A DNA stretch of 64,000 nt from CAZTHM01 sp041946825. GTDB lineage: Bacteria; Acidobacteriota; Terriglobia; UBA7540. The notes below the pieces were generated by a model. That model saw nothing but the letters and a program-made list of their open reading frames with translations. It was not told the DNA's origin and ran no database searches. Within the stretch, counting starts at the first letter, position 1, and each line of letters begins with the position of its first letter. Shown in pieces: positions 1 through 7,816 of this stretch. The position numbers and the translations under genes are program-made. The stretch is taken from contig JBHGBD010000005.1 of NCBI GenBank assembly GCA_041946825.1, forward strand, positions 219,847-283,846, written 5' to 3'.

Positions 1-2
1 GC

Positions 3-1178
3 CGTGCCACGAGCGGCGTCCCGTCCATCGATGAGTTCGTGCGCTACGACAAGATCAAATGGAGCCGGGATCTGAAAAAAGCTCTACAGCGCGGCAACTA
101 TGCGGCTTACGACGCGGCGAAGGTCAGGACGGCACTTTACCGGCCATTCACGACCCGCTGGCTGTTCTTTGATCGAGTCGTAGACGAAGAGGTCTATAAC
201 CTACCGTTGATCTACCCGAGGCCGGACGCAGAGTCTGAGAACCGGCTCATCGCCTTAACAGGACCTGCATCCGAGAAGCCGTTCATGGCGATGGCGGCCA
301 AGTGTCTACCCGACTTTCATCTTGTTGGTCCTGGCGCGACGACACAATGCCTACCCTTCTACGGCTACAACGAAGACGGCACGAACCGTCGGGAAAACGT
401 CACCAACTGGGCGTTGGAACATTTTCGCAAGCATTACGCCGACGACAAGATCACCAAGTGGGACATCTTCTATTACGTCTATGCCGTGCTGCATCATCCC
501 GAGTACAGGTCGAAGTACGCCGAGAATCTGAAGCGCGGGTTGCCGCGGATTCCGCTGGCGGGCTGTCATTCTGAGGATCCCGATGCCCTTCATCGGGAGA
601 CGAAGAATCCCGGCAGTGCAGGAACTGAAAAAGATCCTTCGGCTTCGCCTCAGGATGACAGCGTGCGGCCTCAGGATGACAAGGAACCCTTCTGGGCATT
701 CGCCAAGGCGGGCAAGGAACTGGCCGAACTGCACATCAACTACGAAACCATCGAGCCGTATCCGCTGAAGTATGTGGAGACGGCAGGCTCGCCGCGGCGC
801 TCCCTCAACTCCCGCCCCTCTCCCCGAGGGAGAGAGTGGCCCGGAGGGCCGGGTGAGGGCGGTCACACGCCACAACCACTCTCCTACCGTGTCGACGACA
901 AGATGCGGCTCGCGAAAGACCGTCTGTCACTGAAGGTAAACGACACGCTGACGCTCTCGGGCATCCCGCCCGAGACGTTCGAATACCGCCTGGGCAACCG
1001 CTCCGCGCTCGAATGGGTGATTGACCAATACCAGGTGACCGAGGACAAGCATTCCGGTATCCGCTCCGACCCGAACCGCGCGGACGATCCCGAATACATC
1101 GTCAAGCTGGTCGGGCGCGTCATCCGGGTCAGCCTCGAAACTGTCCGCATCGTCCAAACCCTGCCCCCGCTTCAGTAG
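3..1178 (+). CDS. Type ISP restriction-modification enzyme, C-terminal part (5' truncated)
   Basis: The frame is open to the window edge, so the N-terminal nuclease, helicase and methyltransferase domains lie outside. The visible part resembles the C-terminal target-recognition region of single-chain type ISP (LlaBIII-like) enzymes: YRPFTTRWLFFD near the start, then a TKWDIFYYVYAVLHHPEYR stretch, and ALEWVIDQYQV with a conserved-looking tail. Family members cut and methylate DNA as one polypeptide. Two unrelated repeat families interrupt the domain in frame: a GTCATTCTGAG-type element (about 563-683) and a CCCTCTCCC-type element (about 803-866), both giving low-complexity peptide. These could be tolerated surface loops or signs of decay. 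The stop is followed by a 149-bp gap. Family assignment is from recognised motifs; activity cannot be judged. Confidence 0.7.
   Translation, partial: RATSGVPSIDEFVRYDKIKWSRDLKKALQRGNYAAYDAAKVRTALYRPFTTRWLFFDRVVDEEVYNLPLIYPRPDAESENRLIALTGPASEKPFMAMAAKCLPDFHLVGPGATTQCLPFYGYNEDGTNRRENVTNWALEHFRKHYADDKITKWDIFYYVYAVLHHPEYRSKYAENLKRGLPRIPLAGCHSEDPDALHRETKNPGSAGTEKDPSASPQDDSVRPQDDKEPFWAFAKAGKELAELHINYETIEPYPLKYVETAGSPRRSLNSRPSPRGREWPGGPGEGGHTPQPLSYRVDDKMRLAKDRLSLKVNDTLTLSGIPPETFEYRLGNRSALEWVIDQYQVTEDKHSGIRSDPNRADDPEYIVKLVGRVIRVSLETVRIVQTLPPLQ
563..683. repeat. GTCATTCTGAG / CTCAGGATGAC hairpin repeat inside a coding region
   Basis: The left arm has CTGTCATTCTGAGGATC and the right side has CTCAGGATGACA twice, with GATCCTTCGGCTTCGC between. 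The same family recurs at 63459-63642. It sits in frame in the type ISP gene and encodes a Ser/Asp/Pro-rich insert. Confidence 0.75.
803..866. repeat. CCCTCTCCC / GGTGAGGG palindromic repeat inside a coding region
   Basis: CCCCTCTCCC followed by GAGGGAGAG and GGGTGAGGG. It is the same family as the elements at 9841-9952 and 15087-15140. It lies in frame in the type ISP gene. Confidence 0.7.
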
Positions 1179-1283
1179 AGGCGGGTTTAGCTCGCCAGGG
1201 CGGCGTATCGCCGCCGCTGCGGGCCGGTGGCGCAAAACCCACAATGTTTCGGAGTCATTTTCCTGCGTCGTTTCAGTTGTATT

Positions 1284-1311
1284 TTGCCGCGGATTCGCGT
1301 GCGGCTATAAT
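1284..1311 (+). promoter_or_regulatory. Candidate sigma-70 promoter for the 1328 gene
   Basis: TTGCCG (1284-1289), a 16-bp spacer and a perfect TATAAT (1306-1311). It lies just upstream of the ATG at 1328 and favours that start over the longer frame beginning at 1244. Confidence 0.5.
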
Positions 1312-1327
1312 GCGGCGCGAGGCGTCC

Positions 1328-2860
1328 ATGCCCGCCCCACGCGACGTCGAAGCGCTTCACGCCCTCGAAGGCGAAATCGAATCGTTCCTGAAATCGCTCC
1401 GCCATCCGGTGGTCGCAGAAGACGAGGTTACGCTCTTCGATCTCGAGGCAGCGTCGTGGCGGCTGAGTGTGGATTTCGGAAAGCTGATTTTCGAAGCGTG
1501 GAACCCGGCGCGCTCGATGGTGCGGCGCGTCGAGCAAATTGCTTATCGCGACCGCGACCGGCTGGGGCTCTTCGTGCGGAAATCCGCGGGGCGCGAGACC
1601 AGCACGCTCGAATTCCGCGAGCGCACAGGCGCCGAGCGCCCGGCCCGTGGCGAATCTCGCGCGAGGACTCGACAGGAACTGCTGGCCATGCTGGCGCGCG
1701 AGTACCCCGGCTGGCGCTTCGAGCGAGTCAGCACCCGCTCGGACCGCGAGCATTCTTTTTCAGCCTGGTACACACGCGGGCTGGCGCGGCGGGGCTCAAC
1801 GGCCTGGGCGTTTCTCGGCCTGGGCGAAGGCGAACCTCCCGCGGCCGCCGATGCGATTCTTGGCCACGGCCTGATCTGGCTCGACTGGCTGCGCAGCCAT
1901 GCCGAGCGCTTCACCGTCGGCGCGCTCAAGTTCTTTCTGCCTGGCGCGGCCGTTCCTCTGTGCGCCCAACGCGCCGCGTGGGTCGAGCGCCGCGCGCTGC
2001 AACCCGAGCTATTCGAGTGGAACCGCGGTGATGCACACCCGACGCTTGTGGACGTGCGCGACTATGGAAACGTCGAGACCCGCCTGATGCCGCGCCATCA
2101 GGCCGATGCGCTCGTCAAACGCCACGCAGGACTGGTGGGGACTCTGCTCGGCGAATTGGCGGGGCGAGTCGATGTCGTCCCGGATGCCGCAGCCAATACC
2201 CTTTCCTTGCGCATCCTGGGCCTGGAAGTCGCGCGCCTTGAGCACCTCCTCGCGCCCCATGTCTTCTACGGTTTGGAAGGAAGTTATCGCCGGATGGAGC
2301 CGGGCGGCGAAGCGGGATTGCGCGAATTCGTCGCAAGGGTTCTGAAGATTCGCAGCCCTTCCGGCCCGAACCGCTCCCACGAGTTTTTCCGCCTCCAGGG
2401 CGAGCGCTGGCTGGAGAGTATGCTTGTGAAGGATATTACCAAAGTCGATATAGACCTGCGGCCGGACTGCGTTTATCCGCAGGTCCCGGCGTTTTCAGGC
2501 GGAGACCGGGGGGTGATTGATATCCTAACCGTGACCCGGGGCGGCCGGCTGGCGGTGGTCGAACTGAAGCTCGTCGAGGACATCAACCTCCCCTTGCAGG
2601 GGCTGGATTATTGGCTGCGCGTCAAGTGGCTGCAGGAGCGCGGGCAGTTCGAGAAGTTCGGGTACTTTCCCCAGATCGTGCTGTCGCCCGGGCCGCCGCT
2701 GCTCTACCTCGTCTCCCCGGCCTTTCGCTTCCATTCAACCACGGACCGTATCGTCGGCTTTCTGGACAGTTGTATCGAAGTTATCAAGGTGGGAATAAAC
2801 GAAGCGTGGAGGGAGGGTGTGAAAGTCCTCTTCCGGCATTCCCCGCGTTCCCGGCAATGA
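1328..2860 (+). CDS. Unknown protein with C-terminal PD-(D/E)XK-like motif
   Basis: About 510 residues. I do not recognise the family. The N-terminal two thirds are soluble and rich in Arg and Glu. Near residues 390-430 the sequence GVIDILTV, a short gap and VVELKLVED fits the D...(D/E)xK core of PD-(D/E)XK nucleases, preceded by WLESMLV and followed by GLDYW. The start at ATG 1328 is preferred because a TATAAT box overlaps the region of the alternative ATG at 1310 and a GAGG lies 6 nt before 1328; the frame is open up to 1244. It follows a restriction-modification gene, so a nucleic-acid role is possible, but the link is only proximity. Alternative: a structural PD-(D/E)XK-like fold without catalysis. 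Confidence 0.55.
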   Translation: MPAPRDVEALHALEGEIESFLKSLRHPVVAEDEVTLFDLEAASWRLSVDFGKLIFEAWNPARSMVRRVEQIAYRDRDRLGLFVRKSAGRETSTLEFRERTGAERPARGESRARTRQELLAMLAREYPGWRFERVSTRSDREHSFSAWYTRGLARRGSTAWAFLGLGEGEPPAAADAILGHGLIWLDWLRSHAERFTVGALKFFLPGAAVPLCAQRAAWVERRALQPELFEWNRGDAHPTLVDVRDYGNVETRLMPRHQADALVKRHAGLVGTLLGELAGRVDVVPDAAANTLSLRILGLEVARLEHLLAPHVFYGLEGSYRRMEPGGEAGLREFVARVLKIRSPSGPNRSHEFFRLQGERWLESMLVKDITKVDIDLRPDCVYPQVPAFSGGDRGVIDILTVTRGGRLAVVELKLVEDINLPLQGLDYWLRVKWLQERGQFEKFGYFPQIVLSPGPPLLYLVSPAFRFHSTTDRIVGFLDSCIEVIKVGINEAWREGVKVLFRHSPRSRQ

Positions 2861-2918
2861 AGACGGCGGGAGGCCGCGCCGCTCTGGTTAAAGGGGAGGG
2901 TACCGCGAAAATTTCCAC

Positions 2919-2947
2919 TTGGCGATCCGTCGTGAATCTGGTATAGA
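2919..2947 (+). promoter_or_regulatory. Candidate promoter for the MBL-fold gene
   Basis: TTGGCG (2919-2924), 17-bp spacer, TATAGA (2942-2947), about 45 bp before the ATG at 2992. Confidence 0.4.
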
Positions 2948-2991
2948 TTTTCGTTGAAGTTTCCGTCCGGGTAGTGTTCAAGGCTCTTTCT

Positions 2992-3813
2992 ATGCGCATC
3001 AAGTTTTGGGGAGTACGCGGCTCCACGCCAACTCCTCAGGTTGATAACCTCAGGTATGGAGGCAACACACCCTGTCTGGAGTTCCGCTCCGAGGGAGGCA
3101 GTCTTCTCATCGTTGACTGCGGCAGCGGTCTCCGGCTGCTGGGGAAATCACTGGCCAAAGAGTTCGGCACGCGGACGATCCGCGCCCACGTCCTGCTGAC
3201 CCACTACCACTGGGATCACATTCAGGGCCTTCCCTTTTTCGAGCCCCTCTACAACAAGGCCAATCAGTTTCATTTCTATTCCTATCGTCTGCCGGGCGCG
3301 ACTGTCGAGGAGGCCCTCGAGGGACAGATGGCCTACCCTTACTTTCCCGTGGACATGACCGCCATGCACGCGCTGCGCACTTTCACGGAAATCGAGCAGG
3401 GGCCCTTCCAGCTCGACGATTTCGTTATTCGCGCGAGGCGGATCAACCACCCCCAGGGTTGCCTCACATTCCGCATCGAGAACAACGGCAAAGCGGTGCA
3501 CTACGCCACCGACCACGAACCCGGAGAAGCTTCGAGCGACCAGGCCGTGCGCGAACTTGCCCGCGACGCTGACCTCCTCATTTACGATTCTCAGTACAGC
3601 TGGGATCAGGTGCGCGGCCCCAAACGCGGCTGGGGTCATAGCACCTGGGAAGAAGGCGTGAGCATCTGCCAGGAAGTGGGCGTGAAGGAATTCATCCTCT
3701 TCCACCACGACCCGGACCGCAATGATGAAGCCGTCGATGAGCTCCAGCGGATCGCGCGGGGCCGCTTCGCCAAGTCGCGCGCCGCGTTCGAAGGCATGGA
3801 AATCGTCCTCTGA
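2992..3813 (+). CDS. MBL-fold metallo-hydrolase
   Basis: 273 residues, metallo-beta-lactamase fold of the RNase Z/PhnP-like branch. The metal motif HYHWDH is at residues 71-76 (H71, H73, D75, H76). Other visible signatures are the N-terminal KFWGVRGSTPTP, which starts many proteins of this branch, VDCGSG at 41-46, the late metal-binding region YATDHEPGE, and a C-terminal FHHDPDRND. Such enzymes hydrolyse phosphodiester or related bonds using two metal ions; the substrate cannot be read from sequence. ATG 2992 is chosen over GTG 2974 because AAGG lies 8 nt upstream and the family motif starts at that Met. It converges with dtd, 42 bp between stops, and no clear terminator is seen there. Confidence 0.85.
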   Translation: MRIKFWGVRGSTPTPQVDNLRYGGNTPCLEFRSEGGSLLIVDCGSGLRLLGKSLAKEFGTRTIRAHVLLTHYHWDHIQGLPFFEPLYNKANQFHFYSYRLPGATVEEALEGQMAYPYFPVDMTAMHALRTFTEIEQGPFQLDDFVIRARRINHPQGCLTFRIENNGKAVHYATDHEPGEASSDQAVRELARDADLLIYDSQYSWDQVRGPKRGWGHSTWEEGVSICQEVGVKEFILFHHDPDRNDEAVDELQRIARGRFAKSRAAFEGMEIVL

Positions 3814-3855
3814 ATCCAACCCTTTGCTGCCGGGCGCGGCCAGCGTTCCTCAATC

Positions 3856-4305
3856 CTAGAAAGTCCTTTCCGAATCAAGCAGCAGCGTCACAGGGCCGTC
3901 GTTGACAAGCTCGACGTCCATCATGGCGCGAAATTCCCCCGTCTGCACTTTCACGCCCAGGGAACGCAGTGAGGCGATGAAACTATCGTACAGAGCACGA
4001 GCGTCCTCCGGCGCGGCGGCGCGATCAAAACTGGGCCGCCGGCCTTTGCGGCAGTCGCCATAGAGAGTGAACTGCGAAACGCACAGGATCTCGCCGCCGG
4101 CGTCCAGAAGCGAGCGATTCATCCGCCCCTCCGTGTCGTCGAACACCCGCAGGTTCACGATCTTCTCCGCAAGCTGCCTGCCGGTTTCTTCCGAATCTGC
4201 CGCCGCAATGCCCACCAACACCACCAGGCCCTGCCCGATCCGCCCCACCACGCGGCCTCCCACGCGCACTTCCGCCCGGATTGTCCTTTGCAGCACGGCC
4301 CGCAT
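3856..4305 (-). CDS. dtd: D-aminoacyl-tRNA deacylase
   Basis: 149 residues, the usual family length. The protein removes D-amino acids (and glycine mischarged on tRNA-Ala) from tRNA, keeping D-residues out of protein synthesis; it acts as a cytosolic dimer. Both diagnostic motifs are visible: SQFTLYG at residues 77-83 and NDGPVT at 135-140, whose Gly-Pro forms the chiral-selecting motif across the dimer. The start is placed at MRAVLQR because the family begins there; the open frame extends 14 codons further upstream without family similarity. It seems to be a single-gene unit facing the MBL-fold gene. Confidence 0.93.
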   Translation of the reverse strand: MRAVLQRTIRAEVRVGGRVVGRIGQGLVVLVGIAAADSEETGRQLAEKIVNLRVFDDTEGRMNRSLLDAGGEILCVSQFTLYGDCRKGRRPSFDRAAAPEDARALYDSFIASLRSLGVKVQTGEFRAMMDVELVNDGPVTLLLDSERTF

Positions 4306-4672
4306 GATCCGTCCCTCTCTTTTATCAACCGCCGCCCTGGTACGCAAGCCCCTTCACGCCCCGGCCCGACCCTCCCCTGCCTGACTGGCCTACACGTTTC
4401 CGGGCGGGCATCTCCCGCATAGCCTATGCCAGCGACACACGAGTGGGGCGGAAAGGGGCAAACCTCACCCTTCGGGGCAGTTCACAAACCCCCGGCCCGC
4501 CCGCAAACGCCCTGGTTTCTGTGAGTTGACAAAAAGTGTCTCGCGGGTCTCACTGGTCTCCATTGTCTCAATCTAGTATGATAGCCTATGTCTCACACTG
4601 GAGGGCAGGTCCCGCCGACCGGGAGCGGCGATACAGGACTCGACTGCCCGGGAGGAAAACGAGGAGCCCCGC
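4306..4672. other. Gene-free spacer between dtd and the phage cassette
   Basis: No convincing gene. The left 200 bp show nothing distinctive. The right part holds TTGACA, four GTCTC boxes at 9-bp spacing and a TATGAT box, annotated separately, as expected for the control region of the following one-strand cassette. Confidence 0.5.
4526..4594 (+). promoter_or_regulatory. Candidate cassette promoter with GTCTC iterons
   Basis: TTGACA is at 4526-4531. GTCTC occurs at 4538, 4547, 4556 and 4565, exactly 9 bp apart, with variable 4-bp linkers, then again at 4590. A TATGAT box lies at 4577-4582. The iterons end just before this -10-like box, where an activator or repressor array would sit. It is the only strong regulatory candidate ahead of the long same-strand phage cluster. 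Confidence 0.5.
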
Positions 4673-4897
4673 ATGACGAACTTCTTCCAGCAGCTCTTTT
4701 CCGAATCAGGCACGGCAAGTTTCAGCCGGGTAGGGACCTTTATCACCCTCCTCTGCGCCTGCGCCTGGGTCACGCGCATTGTGTGGAAGACGGGCGCCCT
4801 GCCGGGACTGGAAGGGCTGACGTTCTTCATCGTCAGCCTCTACGGGCTGGGTAAAGCGGGGGAAACCGTGCAGCGCCTCACCCGCAAGAGCGAATGA
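4673..4897 (+). CDS. Small membrane protein, holin-like
   Basis: 74 residues with two hydrophobic stretches (about residues 20-38, FITLLCACAWVTRIVW, and 48-62, LTFFIVSLYGLG) and a basic C-terminus ending KSE. Size, two-segment topology and position at the head of a phage cassette suggest a holin, which would permeabilise the inner membrane for lysis. No family-specific motif is seen, so a generic membrane protein is equally possible. GAGGAG lies 8 nt before the ATG. The next reading frame overlaps its end. No endolysin is recognisable beside it, which weakens the lysis reading. Confidence 0.5.
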   Translation: MTNFFQQLFSESGTASFSRVGTFITLLCACAWVTRIVWKTGALPGLEGLTFFIVSLYGLGKAGETVQRLTRKSE

Positions 4898-4947
4898 AGC
4901 GCCCCGCACGGCGGGACGAGGGGGGCCCCGGAATCAGAAGACGGAAT

Positions 4948-6015
4948 ATGGAGATGCTTAACAGCAACGTTAGAACTATAACAGAACTCGTTAAGGCCGG
5001 CCTCGGGTGGGTGAAAAGGCGCCTACTCCTCCTCGCGCTGATTTCGCTCGGAGCCGCCGTACCGCTGTGGCGGCTCGAACACGACGCGCGCCTGCGGCGG
5101 GAGTTCGAGTTCCAACAGGTGAAGGAGCAGGCCGCGGCCGAGATCGCGAATTTGCGCGCGCAGGCGGCCGCCGCTCTCGAGGACGCCGACGCCGGAGCGC
5201 AGCGCGTCCGCGATCTGGAGGCGCGGGGCCATCAACTGGAGCGCGAGGAAAAGAATCTGAAATCTGAAATTTCAGATTTGAGATCACAAGAACGAGCCCG
5301 GCTGCAGGAAGTCGCGGCGCTTCCCTTCCCGGCGATTGCTTCGCAACTGCGCGCGCAACTTGGTCAGGACGGAATCGGGACTCGCGACTCGGGACTCGCG
5401 ACTCGGGATTCGGGATTCGGGGTTGGGAATTCGGGCGAAGGCAAAGAGCGAAATTCGGAATCTGAGATCCGCCAATCGCCAGTGGCGGGATTACCGTTGC
5501 CGCCTCACGCGCTTCCGGGAAGAACGACCGCCGCAAGAGATCATTCCGGATTCCTGATTCAAGATTCAGGACCCGTCAGCGCCGCGCCCAACGCCAAATT
5601 CCAGATTGAAGATTCCAGGCCGGCAACCCCTGCGCGCCCGACGGGGGACGCCGGAGGGCATTCCGGATTCCAGATTCCGAATTCCGAACTCATCCTCACC
5701 GAACGCGGCGCGCGCGCGATGGCCGCGGCGCTGGTCGAGCGTGATGCCTGCCGCGAGCAAGCCAGTGCCCAGGACGCGCTGCTGGCGAACTGCGAGCAGC
5801 AGGCGGCGGCGACACGCGCCATCGTCGGGGAGTTGATGCGGTCGGAGGTGAAACTGCGCGAGGCGATGCACGCGAAGGACGAAATTCTGTCGCGCAGCGA
5901 GGCGGCGCATCGCGCGGAATTGAAGGCGGCGCGGGGAACGCGCCTCGGGCGGTTCGGGCAAGCGCTGAAGTATGTCGGAGTGGGAGCGGTCGTCGGAGTC
6001 GTGATCGCGCGTTAA
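4948..6015 (+). CDS. Membrane-anchored coiled-coil protein, Rz/spanin-like position
   Basis: About 355 residues. An N-terminal transmembrane segment (RRLLLLALISLGAAVPLW, about residues 26-44) is followed by a long coiled coil rich in Glu, Ala, Arg and Gln, a second coiled coil (about 250-330) and a weakly hydrophobic Gly/Val tail. This layout resembles phage Rz-type or tail-accessory proteins, but no family motif is certain. The middle third (5253-5285, 5372-5470, 5541-5690) is hairpin-repeat DNA translated in frame, giving Ser/Asp/Gly-rich and PNAKFQIEDS-like peptide. Thus the two coiled coils may originally have been closer. The start is the ATG before EMLNSN; the frame is open to 4894, where it would overlap the previous gene by 4 nt. 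Confidence 0.5.
   Translation: MEMLNSNVRTITELVKAGLGWVKRRLLLLALISLGAAVPLWRLEHDARLRREFEFQQVKEQAAAEIANLRAQAAAALEDADAGAQRVRDLEARGHQLEREEKNLKSEISDLRSQERARLQEVAALPFPAIASQLRAQLGQDGIGTRDSGLATRDSGFGVGNSGEGKERNSESEIRQSPVAGLPLPPHALPGRTTAARDHSGFLIQDSGPVSAAPNAKFQIEDSRPATPARPTGDAGGHSGFQIPNSELILTERGARAMAAALVERDACREQASAQDALLANCEQQAAATRAIVGELMRSEVKLREAMHAKDEILSRSEAAHRAELKAARGTRLGRFGQALKYVGVGAVVGVVIAR
5253..5285. repeat. 7-bp-unit inverted repeat (AATCTGA type), in coding sequence
   Basis: AATCTGA units on the left face TTCAGATT on the right with almost no loop. It is read in frame through the coiled-coil gene. Confidence 0.8.
5372..5470. repeat. 7-bp-unit repeat array (GACTCGG/GATTCGG type), in coding sequence
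   Basis: Successive units GACTCGC, GACTCGG, GACTCGC, GACTCGG, GATTCGG, GATTCGG at exact 7-bp steps, then diverged units with CGAAATTCGGAATC on the far side. Kept in frame. Confidence 0.85.
5541..5690. repeat. Cluster of ATTCCGG / GATTCAGG / AGATTCC repeat segments, in coding sequence
   Basis: Three short arrays (5543-5570, 5595-5619, 5660-5690) of ATTCCAG/GATTCAGG-like units in both orientations. They are separated by unique DNA, all within one open frame. Confidence 0.7.
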
Positions 6016-6018
6016 GGA

Positions 6019-6129
6019 GAATTGAAAATTGAAAATTGATGATTGCAAATTGAAGAACAGCCCGCCCGGCTTTTGCGCCGCCGCGACACGCAAGGCAATT
6101 TTCAATTTTCAATTTTCAATTTTCAATTC
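6019..6129. repeat. Large hairpin of ATTGAAA heptamers between two phage genes
   Basis: The left arm (6019-6054) is ATTGAAA repeated every 7 bp. The right arm (6095-6129) is its complement, TTTCAAT repeated. The loop is about 40 bp of unique G+C-rich DNA. It lies directly after the stop of the coiled-coil gene and ends just before the GGAGG of the next gene. Confidence 0.9.
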
Positions 6130-6143
6130 CAGCCGGAGGCAAC

Positions 6144-6527
6144 GTGCCTGAAAGCTTCGAACAAATCGCGCTCTGGTGGGGTCCGGGGATCCTGGTGCTG
6201 ATGGTGTTTGGCTACGGCCTTTTGCGCCTGGCGCACCACTGGATCGAGAAATCGCTGGAGGTCAAGCGCGACCAGACGGACAGCCTGCTGCGCGTGGTGC
6301 GCGTATACGTCGAGCAATTTCTCAGCACGCAACAATCCCAGGCGGAGGCGCTCTCGCGCCTGGCGACCTCCATCGAGCAGCGCGACTCGCACGAGAGCTT
6401 CGAGCACCAGGAAATGCTGATCGCGCTCAAGGCGCTGCACCGCGATGTACGGCTGCTCCCCTGCCGAATGGGGGGCGAGGCGGCGGAGTGCGGAAGGGGG
6501 TCGGGAGTAGGGAGTCGGGAGCCGTGA
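6144..6527 (+). CDS. Small single-pass membrane protein with coiled coil
   Basis: 127 residues. One N-terminal transmembrane segment (WGPGILVLMVFGYGLLRLA, about residues 11-29) is followed by a charged helical region (about 35-100) likely to form a coiled coil, so it is topologically like the preceding protein but shorter. The start is GTG, with GGAGG 6-10 nt upstream. The last roughly 15 residues (ECGRGSGVGSREP) are repeat-derived, meaning the original stop was probably displaced by insertion of the element at 6498-6690. No family recognised; a phage lysis or structural accessory role is inferred from position only. Confidence 0.5.
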   Translation: MPESFEQIALWWGPGILVLMVFGYGLLRLAHHWIEKSLEVKRDQTDSLLRVVRVYVEQFLSTQQSQAEALSRLATSIEQRDSHESFEHQEMLIALKALHRDVRLLPCRMGGEAAECGRGSGVGSREP

Positions 6528-6690
6528 ATTCCGAATTCTGAATTCCGAATTCAAGAACCTCAGACGTTGGCCGTTCGACTTTCAACTTCTGAATTCCGAA
6601 TTCAAGAACCTCAGGCGTTGGCCGTTCGACTTTCGACATTGAACTTTCGACTTTCAACTTTCGACTTTGGACTTTCGACTTTCAACTTCT
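6498..6690. repeat. Composite heptamer repeat with an internal 44-bp direct repeat
   Basis: Arrays of GAGTAGG/GAGTCGG, GAATTCC and ACTTTCG/ACTTTCA units at 7-bp steps. Within it, 6540-6583 and 6591-6634 are near-identical 44-bp direct copies (one visible difference, CAGACG against CAGGCG), evidence of local duplication. Confidence 0.85.
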
Positions 6691-6728
6691 TCGGCACGCA
6701 GGATTGGAAACGGAGGATCGAGACGACC

Positions 6729-7043
6729 ATGGCAACCCGTCAAAAAGAGGTCATTCGAGGGAAGATATTATACTACCTGGCATTAGTTTACCCGGAGCCG
6801 GTCACCCTCCCGCTCCTGCAGGCCGAGCTCGACCTGTTCGGATATCCCGTCCCCTTCGACGAGCTCAACTTCCACCTCGCCTACCTGGCGGAGAAGGGCC
6901 TGGTGTCGCTCGAAAACGCGGGCCTCGCCGAGCCGCGCCCGCCGCGGCGGGTGACGCTGGTGAAAATCACGGCGCGGGGGATCGACTATTTCGACGGACG
7001 CCTGCCCGCCGAAGAGGGCGTCTATCTGGAGCCGCGGTCATGA
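6729..7043 (+). CDS. Winged-helix-like phage protein
   Basis: 104 residues starting at ATG 6729; the frame is open upstream only through repeat DNA. The sequence pattern fits a winged helix: a helical opening (RGKILYYLALVYPEPV), LPLLQAEL as helix 2, FDELNFHLAYLAEKGLVSL as recognition helix plus wing, then strands VTLVKITARGIDYFDG. In Mu-like phages a small protein of this kind can lie before the small terminase; I cannot assign a named family. The stop overlaps the next start as ATGA, so translation is probably coupled. Role in DNA binding or packaging is inferred from context. Confidence 0.6.
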   Translation: MATRQKEVIRGKILYYLALVYPEPVTLPLLQAELDLFGYPVPFDELNFHLAYLAEKGLVSLENAGLAEPRPPRRVTLVKITARGIDYFDGRLPAEEGVYLEPRS

Positions 7044-7816
7044 AGAAGAAGCCAGAAGTCAGAAGCCAGAATCCAGAAGGCCCGCCGGCGCCCGGCCCCG
7101 CGACGGAGCCCGTTCCCGCTTCGTCACCGACGGCGACTCCCGCGAGCGCGCAATCCTCAGGGAGGAGCGGCGAGGGGGATTCGCTTCGGCCATTTACGCG
7201 GGTTGCCGACTTGCCGGACGACCTGCGGGAGCTGGTTCGCAAGATGCTCATCGAGGGCGCAACGGTCGAGGACGTCGTGGAAGCCGTCAACGAGTGCGGC
7301 CGCGAAAAGATCACGCTTCACGCTGTGCACAACTATTTCCGCTCCGACCTGGCTCTCCAGCAGGCGCGGATCAAGTGGCAGCGCGACACCGCAAAGGCAT
7401 TCAAGGAGGCGCTGGGAGATCCCGAGTCCGGCCAGCAGGAAGTGGTCGACGCCGTCCTGATGACGGGCCTCATGCGCCTGACTCGGCGCAGCTCAGAATT
7501 CGGCGCCAAGGACGCCTTGCACGAACGCTTCGACCGCCAGACCGTCCGCCTCAAACAGGAAGTCATTCGCCAGCGCGAACAGAAACTGCGCATGGAGAAG
7601 AGGCTGGCGATGGCTCACTGGAAGTCCGAAGAAGCCAAGACCGACCTCCTTCGTGGCCGCCTCGCTGAGCTGAACCGCCTCATCGAGGCGGGCAAGGGTG
7701 AAGGCAAGCTTGGCCCCGAAACGCTGCAGAAGATTCAGGAAATCTATGGCATCGTCAAAGTTCCGTACACCCCTGCGAAACCCGCAGAATACGCACCCGA
7801 ACCGGTTACGACTTGA
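7040..7816 (+). CDS. Mu gp27-like (DUF3486) small terminase subunit
   Basis: 258 residues. After a Pro/Ser-rich, partly repeat-derived N-terminus (about residues 1-55), the LPDDLRELVRKMLIEGATVEDVVEAV block matches the DUF3486 pattern of Mu gp27 (LP-x-x-R-x-x-L-x-x-x-L-x-x-G), followed by a helix-turn-helix-like SLHAVHNYFRSD-type segment and long helices (150-235). Small terminase subunits recognise phage DNA and stimulate the large subunit. The start overlaps the previous stop by 4 nt. The 3' end overlaps the probable start of the large subunit, as common in packaging operons. Confidence 0.7.
   Translation: MKKKPEVRSQNPEGPPAPGPATEPVPASSPTATPASAQSSGRSGEGDSLRPFTRVADLPDDLRELVRKMLIEGATVEDVVEAVNECGREKITLHAVHNYFRSDLALQQARIKWQRDTAKAFKEALGDPESGQQEVVDAVLMTGLMRLTRRSSEFGAKDALHERFDRQTVRLKQEVIRQREQKLRMEKRLAMAHWKSEEAKTDLLRGRLAELNRLIEAGKGEGKLGPETLQKIQEIYGIVKVPYTPAKPAEYAPEPVTT
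7052..7080. repeat. Short CCAGAAG/TCAGAAG heptamer array in coding sequence
   Basis: Four units, CCAGAAG TCAGAAG CCAGAAT CCAGAAG, directly after the first codons of the DUF3486 gene. No inverted partner is seen nearby. Confidence 0.7.
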
